Assembly: GCA_010356995.1 (NCBI GenBank)
Contig: ML996697.1
Coordinates: 182,153 to 246,152 of the forward strand
Direction of reading: 5' to 3'
DNA: 64,000 nucleotides
From: Trichodelitschia bisporula
Lineage: Eukaryota; Ascomycota; Dothideomycetes; Phaeotrichales; Phaeotrichaceae
How positions within the stretch are numbered: the first letter of the stretch is position 1; each line of letters starts with the position of its first letter. Of the stretch, positions 58,453 to 64,000 are shown one piece after another. Under the pieces are notes generated by a model. That model saw nothing but the letters and a program-made list of their open reading frames with translations. It ran no database searches and was not told the origin of the DNA. The translations under genes and the position numbers were made by a program.

Positions 58453-58646
58453 GTCCCCGGGCCGGAAGTAAGTAGGTCTCTCCTGCGGACATGGTTCTCA
58501 TGAATAGTTATGAATCTTCTTGGTATACATGTTACATGCCTTCGTGACGGAGAGGCAGCAAGATGCTCATTTCTCCCTGGTTACTCGCGCCTAATGAGTT
58601 TCGCTCTAGAGGGTATCTTAACACACGCCCAATGCCAACAACATGA

Positions 58647-60278
58647 CTACGCCCAAACCCCCAGTCCCCAACTTCCCCTCTCACCTGCTGCCCCCGACAC
58701 GCCTCTCACTCCAGGTCCCATACTCTGTCGCTGAGGAACAACGCTCACATCCTTCTTCGCAGCCGACGCACCAGCCAGTCCGTGCTGCAGAAAGCGCTCC
58801 CTCTCAATCTCCACAACGCCTCGCACACGGTTATTGACTACCAAGCTGGCGCCCGCCCACGCGCCCAACGACTCGACCGCGCGGATCACACCCTCGACTG
58901 GAGGGGGCGAGTGCTTCATGTGCAGCTGCGAAATCTTGCGCATAATAGGATCGAATTCTCGATCCATGTTACTTTCAGAGTTTGAGAGAGTACCATCATC
59001 GTCCGGGATGGCGGAATAGCTGATTGGAGCGGATTTGGCTGTCGAGGGGTGGGAGAGACTGCGGGGATCTTTCTTAGTGGAACCATAGTTACGAACCGGG
59101 GTCCAGCCTCGCTTGTCGATGAGTGCCTCGAGGTCGGCGAGCAGGCGCCGCTTGATACCCGGAAGTTTGGAGACGCCACCGGTGATGATGATGCGGGACA
59201 TGCAGACGCGGCGGACATCAACCGGAAGGTGGAGGAGAGTGTCATACGTGAGTAGGGGGAGCGGCAGATTGTGGTCGTCCAGGTCATGCTCTGCAGCTTC
59301 TGGAGCAAAGAGAGCCAATTCCGCGGGATCGGAGAGACGATCGAATGATACATCGAGGGTATTTGGGTAGTGTGAAGTCGGGAAGGGTATTTTTATCTCT
59401 TTGCCATGGCCTTCTGGTCCGGCACCACAACGGCACCAGCCTATGCGCGTCATAACCTCTTCAATCTCTTCGAATGTAAATTCATCCTCTGATACGTCCC
59501 CCGCAGCGGCTGTGACATTGCGCAGCTCCTGATGTAGCAGTGTTCCAAACTCTTCACTAAGCGCTTTTCCAGCTCTCACAGAATGACGTTGGTGAACCTC
59601 GCGGTACTCATAAACGGCAGTTGCAGTGGTCTCTTCCCAGCCGATATCGATGACCAGTGCAGAACGTAGTCCAGCGGCGGTGGTGGCCATAACGGCTGTG
59701 GGTAAAAGCGTGATGGTTTGCGCCTGGACTCCATTGAATACGCCTCCAAGTAAGACAGAAAGTAACGGCTTAGGGAGTGAAGACGGCACAACCAGGGCAA
59801 CTCTTCTCGTCCGATTGTCCAGCAGGAAGTACTTGAGCTCCGCTTCCCGAACCAGTCGCTCAACCTTGTCCTCCACCAGCCCCAGGTCCAGGTCTCTGAT
59901 GTCCATACGCCAAAGCTCGTGGTCCCATCCCCAGGTTTCGCCGCTTCCCAATGGCCGGTGAGGGGGCTCGTAGTCGATGGCCCATCGCCTGTAGTCTCCG
60001 ACCCGACGCTCTAAGTCCGGGCTGTATTTCGTGGAGCATCGCGGAGAGCTCTCGCCTGCAAAGCCAGCCTGCATGCAGCGTGAGCCAAGCTCGAAAACCA
60101 AGAGATTTTCTTCCTCGCTACGGTAGCCGCCAGCTGGTGAGCCGTATAGTCCAGATATGGATCGGCTGAGAGGGGTATGTGGGGAAGGAAGCGAGCCCAA
60201 TTGTTGTCCTGCGGCGGTAGAAGGGCGTAAACGACTGAGAGTCGACTTGCGAACATCGTAGCTCGGAGTACTGGCCAT
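58647..60278 (-). CDS. Actin-related protein, Arp10/RO-7-like (dynactin pointed-end)
   Basis: Single exon on the minus strand, 543 residues, start ATG at 60278 (MASTPSYDVRKSTLSRLRPS). After a Ser/Pro-rich extension the actin fold begins at LLVFELGSRCMQAGFAGESS (phosphate-1 loop region), followed by KYFLLDNRTRRVALVVPSSL, SALVIDIGWEETTATAVYEY (phosphate-2 region) and RIIITGGVSKLPGIKRRLLA (adenosine loop). The last block contains RAVESLGAWAGASLV. Several nucleotide-contacting residues are altered relative to actin, as expected for Arp10/Arp11. In Neurospora the RO-7 orthologue is a dynactin component needed for dynein-driven nuclear movement. The long N-terminus fits that family. It is divergent from NOP58 and convergent with the vWA gene. 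Confidence 0.88.
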   Translation of the reverse strand: MASTPSYDVRKSTLSRLRPSTAAGQQLGSLPSPHTPLSRSISGLYGSPAGGYRSEEENLLVFELGSRCMQAGFAGESSPRCSTKYSPDLERRVGDYRRWAIDYEPPHRPLGSGETWGWDHELWRMDIRDLDLGLVEDKVERLVREAELKYFLLDNRTRRVALVVPSSLPKPLLSVLLGGVFNGVQAQTITLLPTAVMATTAAGLRSALVIDIGWEETTATAVYEYREVHQRHSVRAGKALSEEFGTLLHQELRNVTAAAGDVSEDEFTFEEIEEVMTRIGWCRCGAGPEGHGKEIKIPFPTSHYPNTLDVSFDRLSDPAELALFAPEAAEHDLDDHNLPLPLLTYDTLLHLPVDVRRVCMSRIIITGGVSKLPGIKRRLLADLEALIDKRGWTPVRNYGSTKKDPRSLSHPSTAKSAPISYSAIPDDDGTLSNSESNMDREFDPIMRKISQLHMKHSPPPVEGVIRAVESLGAWAGASLVVNNRVRGVVEIERERFLQHGLAGASAAKKDVSVVPQRQSMGPGVRGVSGAAGERGSWGLGVWA

Positions 60279-60442
60279 CGTTTACCCCCCGCTGGCGGTA
60301 GTGGTGGTGAAGTTTGGTGTTAGTGAGGAGCGGCAGCGAGGCCGCGAGGTGTCGTTGTGCAGGGGCCAAGAGCATGCGCAGGGATGTAGCATGAGTTCGG
60401 ACCAAAAAATCGGCGAACTCTTGGCGTCGAAGCTTTGATCCT

Positions 60443-60474
60443 AAAAATTTGTTTCCCCCAATTCTCCTCATCGC
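60443..60474. promoter_or_regulatory. RRPE + PAC ribosome-biogenesis promoter motifs
   Basis: AAAAATTT (RRPE core) lies at 60443-60450 and GCGATGAG (PAC; ctcatcgc on the plus strand) at 60467-60474, 16 nt apart and 84-115 nt upstream of the NOP58 ATG. This pair marks ribosome-biogenesis genes in yeasts, where PAC is bound by Dot6/Tod6 and RRPE by Stb3. The site is within the 279-bp region shared with the divergent Arp10-like gene. Confidence 0.75.
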
Positions 60475-60557
60475 ACAACTCGGATCAGCGTGGACAATCC
60501 TCACCGCCATCAACGCAATCAACGTCCAAGGGAGCTTTTGCAGCAGAATCTCTCGAA

Positions 60558-62297
60558 ATGGCGCCCCTTTTCCTGCTCACCGAGACCGCTGCAGGTTATG
60601 CCCTTTTCAAATCTACCGATAAAAAGCTCCTTGAGCGCGCCGATCTTGCAGACGTCGCTCAGGATCCTGTTCAGACTGGAAATGTGTACGTGAACGGCTT
60701 ACGACAAGTCAATACCTAGACTAATTGGTCTTCAAACAGGCTTAAGCTCAAAGATTTCAAGAAGTTCGACACCGCGGCTATCGCGCTGAGCGAAGCTGCT
60801 GCAATTGGCGAAGGCAAAGTGACGCCGTTCTTGGCCTCGTTCCTGAATTCTCTCAAGAGCGAGAAGAAGGCTTCGCTGGCCGTTGCTGATGCGAGGCTCG
60901 GCAAATCCATCAATGCGCTCTCGGAGTTCTCCATCAAGCCTATCGTCGACGCCGCAACTGCCGAACTACACCGCGCCGTGCGGCAGCACATGTCCGAGCT
61001 GCTCCCGCAGCTGACCCCCCAAGACATCTCCACCATGTCCCTTGGTCTGTCGCATTCGCTCTCGCGCCACAAGCTTAAGTTCTCGGCCGATAAGGTCGAT
61101 ACCATGATCATCCAGGCCATTTCATCCCTAGACGACCTCGATAAAGAACTTAATACGTACGCTATGCGCGTCAAGGAGTGGTACGGATGGCATTTCCCGG
61201 AGCTTGCGCGCATCATCAACGACAACATCGCATATGCGAAACTCGTACTCACTGTCGGCATGCGCCAGAACTTTTCGTCTTCGGATATGTCGGACATCCT
61301 CCCCGAAGAGATTGAGGGTGCCGTCAAGAGCGCCGCCGAAGTGTCCATGGGCACGGAAATCACCGACATTGATCTGGTTAACATCCAGGCCCTCGCCGAA
61401 CAGGTCATTGGCTTGAACGAGCTCCGCCAGGATCTGTCGAGCTACCTTACCTCGCGCATGCAAGCTATTGCGCCCAACCTCACCGCACTCGTTGGAGAGC
61501 TTGTTGGTGCTCGGCTCATCGCTCACTCTGGTAGCCTTATGAGCCTCGCCAAGAGCCCCGCCAGCACGATCCAGATTCTAGGTGCCGAGAAGGCGCTGTT
61601 CCGCGCTCTCAAGACGAAACACGACACGCCCAAATACGGTCTCATCTATCATGCCTCGTTGATCGGGCAAGCGACGGGCAAGAACAAGGGTAAGATCGCT
61701 CGCGTGCTTGCTGCGAAGGCTGCCCTCGGCGTTCGTGTGGATTCACTCGCCGGCTGGGGGGCGGATCAGGAGAACGCCAACAAAGAGGCGACCGAGGAGG
61801 AGCGCTCCGCTATGGGCGTTCAATCCAGGATTTACGTTGAGAACAAGCTACGCAAGCTAGAAGGCCGTCCCATCAACACCAAGGGTGCCCTCAACGCCAA
61901 TCTTCAACCCGTTCAGCCCGGCAAGTGGTCAGTCAAGGAGGCTCGCAAGTACAACAAGGATGCCGATGGTCTGGCCGGTGATGAACCTGCTGCTGCCCTT
62001 GCAGACCTCTCCATGACCGATGCGGCGCAGGCGGGTGCCGAGGAATCTTCTGATGAGGAATCCGAGGACGAGGAGGAGAAGCCCACTCCCAAGGCCAAGA
62101 ACGGCGAGATCTCTGAGAAGGAGCAGAGGGCGATGCGCAAGGCTGCTAAGAAGGCCGAGAAGGCAGCGAAGAAGGCTGCTAAGGAGGCAAAGAAGGCCGC
62201 TAAGGAGGCAAAGAAGGTGGGCGCCGGTGACAAGCGCAAGCGTGATGAGGATGCCACGACCCCAGAGAAGAAGAAGAAGAAGAAGAGCAAAGCGTGA
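60558..62297 (+). CDS. NOP58: Nucleolar protein Nop58 (box C/D snoRNP core)
   Basis: Two exons (60558-60685 and 60740-62297) with a 54-nt intron encode 561 residues. The NOP5NT domain starts [21 protein letters not shown] central coiled/NOSIC region ([38 protein letters not shown]) follows. The Nop domain carries [40 protein letters not shown], and [20 protein letters not shown]. The C-terminus is the characteristic KKE/D tail (repeated KKAAKEAK), needed for nucleolar function. Nop58 pairs with Nop56, fibrillarin and Snu13 in 2'-O-methylation snoRNPs and the U3 processome. The tail composition and the motif [18 protein letters not shown] distinguish Nop58 from Nop56. Confidence 0.97.
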
Positions 62298-62963
62298 GCT
62301 TGCATCGCACTTGAGGGGTTCTATGGCGTTCGGGCATGGGCTTGTACACTGGGATTGTGGTATTACTGGCGTGAAGGCGTGACACTGGATGGTGGCCTTG
62401 GTGTTTTCCAGCCAAGGGACAAGACTTGTCCATAGGAGTGGTCATAAATTTAGTAACTTCAGTATCCAAACGCATGTTCACTGTGCCTCGTTTAATGTGT
62501 TTCGATTGCATAGCTTCCGAAGGGCACTGATTCCCTTAGATGGGCGTGTTCGCGGGCAGCCTGTCACCCGCAGTGTACCAAGAATAATGGCCCATGGTTG
62601 GCGTAGGGACCAATAGGAGCGCTTCTCTCCATCACCTCAACACAGAATTCTTTCGAAGATTGACTCCGCGACGCCTTTTTCGATATCTTTGCTTTCCACA
62701 TCGCTGACCGAACGGAAAGATGCTTACAGTAGTATGTGAATACTGAACCTTTCGTATTTATAGTCTGACTAGCTCGTAAAAGATTTTAATCATTGGCCCA
62801 TGAACTCAAGCTCGGCCGAACACCACTTGAAAGTCCAAGTGTGATATTACGTTGTATATCACGGTCCCATTATCGCGTTGTGGGAGTGTCTCGAAGGACA
62901 GCATCAACCCGCCAAAGACTTCCTACCTTTTCGTTTCAAGCCTCAACTAATCCGCCACCAACC
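62298..62963. other. Intergenic region, NOP58 3' flank and RPC9 promoter
   Basis: About 670 bp with presumed 3' UTR of NOP58 and promoter of the next gene. No further gene recognised. Confidence 0.5.
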
Positions 62964-63550
62964 ATGCTGGCACGCATCACCTACCACTCCTCCATCTCAT
63001 CTCTAACGCATCCAGATCCTCGACCCGGGCACCCAGCCCCTCAGCAACGCCGAAGTCCTCGCCCACATCCAGTCTCTGGATGCAAAGTACGCGCGTGATG
63101 GCCGGACCGAGACGATTCCAGACAACCTACGCAAAGTGATGCGTGACGTAAGTACCTTACCTACCCCCCTCCCCCTCACCTAACCCGCAACCGCTCCCTA
63201 ACGCGCCCCAGGTCAAGTCCATCCTCACGATCCCAACGCAGCCCACTTGCCCGGTGGACACGGCGCCGCTGGTGACGGAGGCACAGAAGGCCGCTGCGCC
63301 GACATTCCGCTCTGAGCGCGTGTTCGCCGCGCTGGCGAGGCGCCTCCGCGCGAAGCCGTTCTCGCTCCTGCCTGCAGAGATCTTGCAGGTGTTCAATCAT
63401 GTGCCGCGGTCGCGGACGGAGTTGACGATGATTGTGCAGGAGGGAGAGGAGCGGTTTGCGGAGGAGGTTTTGGATCAGTGTCTCGATGTCATCAGGGAGA
63501 TTATGGTTGAGGGGAGGGGGCTGGATGTCGTTAATGGCAATGGAGTATAG
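62964..63550 (+). CDS. RPC9: RNA polymerase III subunit RPC9 (Rpb4-like, Rpc17)
   Basis: Three exons (62964-62969, 63016-63147, 63212-63550) give 158 residues. The first coding exon is only ATG CTG; the following 46-nt intron has a GC donor (CTG|gcacgc), a ctaac branch site and a cag acceptor. Without it the conserved start (M-L-ILDPGTQPLSNAEVLAHI) cannot be read. The body carries the RNA_pol_Rpb4 domain, ending LPAEILQVFNHVPRSRTELT and VQEGEERFAEEVLDQCLDVI. RPC9 pairs with Rpc25 in the Pol III stalk and contacts TFIIIB, so it is needed to transcribe tRNA and 5S genes. Length and domain are normal; the first exon is the inferred part. Confidence 0.85.
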
Positions 63551-64000
63551 GGTTAGGTGCTGGTAGCGGGTTGGACTTGTCGACGTCCTACTGCTACGTA
63601 CGTACGGATGTACTGACGATGGATAATGCCTATGTGTCCACAATGCCATTTCCCTAAAGCCATGTCTCCTCAGAGCAGCAAAAACCCCCGGTCTTAGATC
63701 TCAGTGCATAAACACAACCACACGAGCAACCTTAATCCCACCGATCACCAAACCCATCATTCCCTCTCCCCATCGGAGACGGCCCCAGCCCCGAACAATC
63801 GTAACCTTATAACCCGCAGCACCTCCGTAAAAAGTCAAAAAGCGCCGCAGTCCGGGATCCTGGATCTCAATCCATCGCCAATACCGCCTGTCGCCCAGCG
63901 CAACCCAGTCTCAGCTGCTCCCCGCGACTCAGTGGCTCAAGGAGGCAACCAAACCTTCTAGCGCGCTTCTCGAATCTCCTCCCGCCACGATGTAAGCACA
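63551..64000. other. Terminal intergenic stretch
   Basis: A low-complexity Ser/Pro/Asn/His-rich plus-strand frame (63704-63961) is the only open frame; it shows no conserved motif. The window ends before another gene can be recognised. Confidence 0.45.

Overview
The window is nuclear DNA of a filamentous ascomycete (Pezizomycotina; a Dothideomycete-like fungus is possible but not shown). Introns are short (46-91 nt), mostly GT-AG, and often carry a CTAAC/CTGAC-type branch site. A HET-domain gene and a PNP_UDP-domain gene are present, both typical of filamentous ascomycetes. One dispersed 5S rRNA gene and one intron-bearing tRNA-Glu are also present. I resolved about twenty genes by joining frames across splice sites whose phase closes exactly.

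Layout. Positions 1-496 hold the 5' end of a PNP_UDP (NLR-type) gene cut by the window edge. A gene-poor stretch follows, with a foldback repeat at 3.7 kb and a 57-residue protein behind a TATA/STRE-like promoter at 4.8 kb. From 5.5 to 19.2 kb lies a housekeeping block: a polytopic membrane protein, an FLC/TRP-like membrane protein, tRNA-Glu(UUC), MBF1, neutral trehalase and a small unknown protein. From 19.2 to 35.2 kb there is almost no intact coding capacity. This island holds a decayed trypsin-like protease gene, a lone 5S rRNA gene and a 22-bp hairpin-forming tandem array interrupted by an unsized assembly gap. From 35.2 to 50.8 kb come a SAM + HMG-box + fungal-TF-like regulator, a GH72 glucanosyltransferase, a RanBP2-like zinc-finger protein, a CmcJ-like oxygenase, an unknown protein, a HET-domain protein and a further unknown fungal protein. 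A 4.4-kb gap follows. From 55.2 to 63.6 kb are a large vWA + RBR-type E3 ligase, an Arp10/RO-7-like actin-related protein, NOP58 and the Pol III subunit RPC9.

Functional links. NOP58 and the ARP10-like gene are divergent and share a 279-bp promoter holding adjacent RRPE and PAC motifs, the ribosome-biogenesis regulon signature. NOP58 (box C/D snoRNP), RPC9, the 5S gene and tRNA-Glu all serve RNA or ribosome production, but they are scattered rather than clustered. Trehalase (storage sugar and stress), MBF1 (a stress coactivator) and the small STRE-promoter gene fit stress physiology. GH72 and the FLC-like protein act at the cell wall and membranes.

The most unusual items are the vWA-RBR protein, the SAM-HMG-TF fusion, two non-canonical GC-AG introns (one after a 6-nt first coding exon in RPC9) and the hairpin tandem array. 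No defence system, CRISPR array or intact transposon was found.
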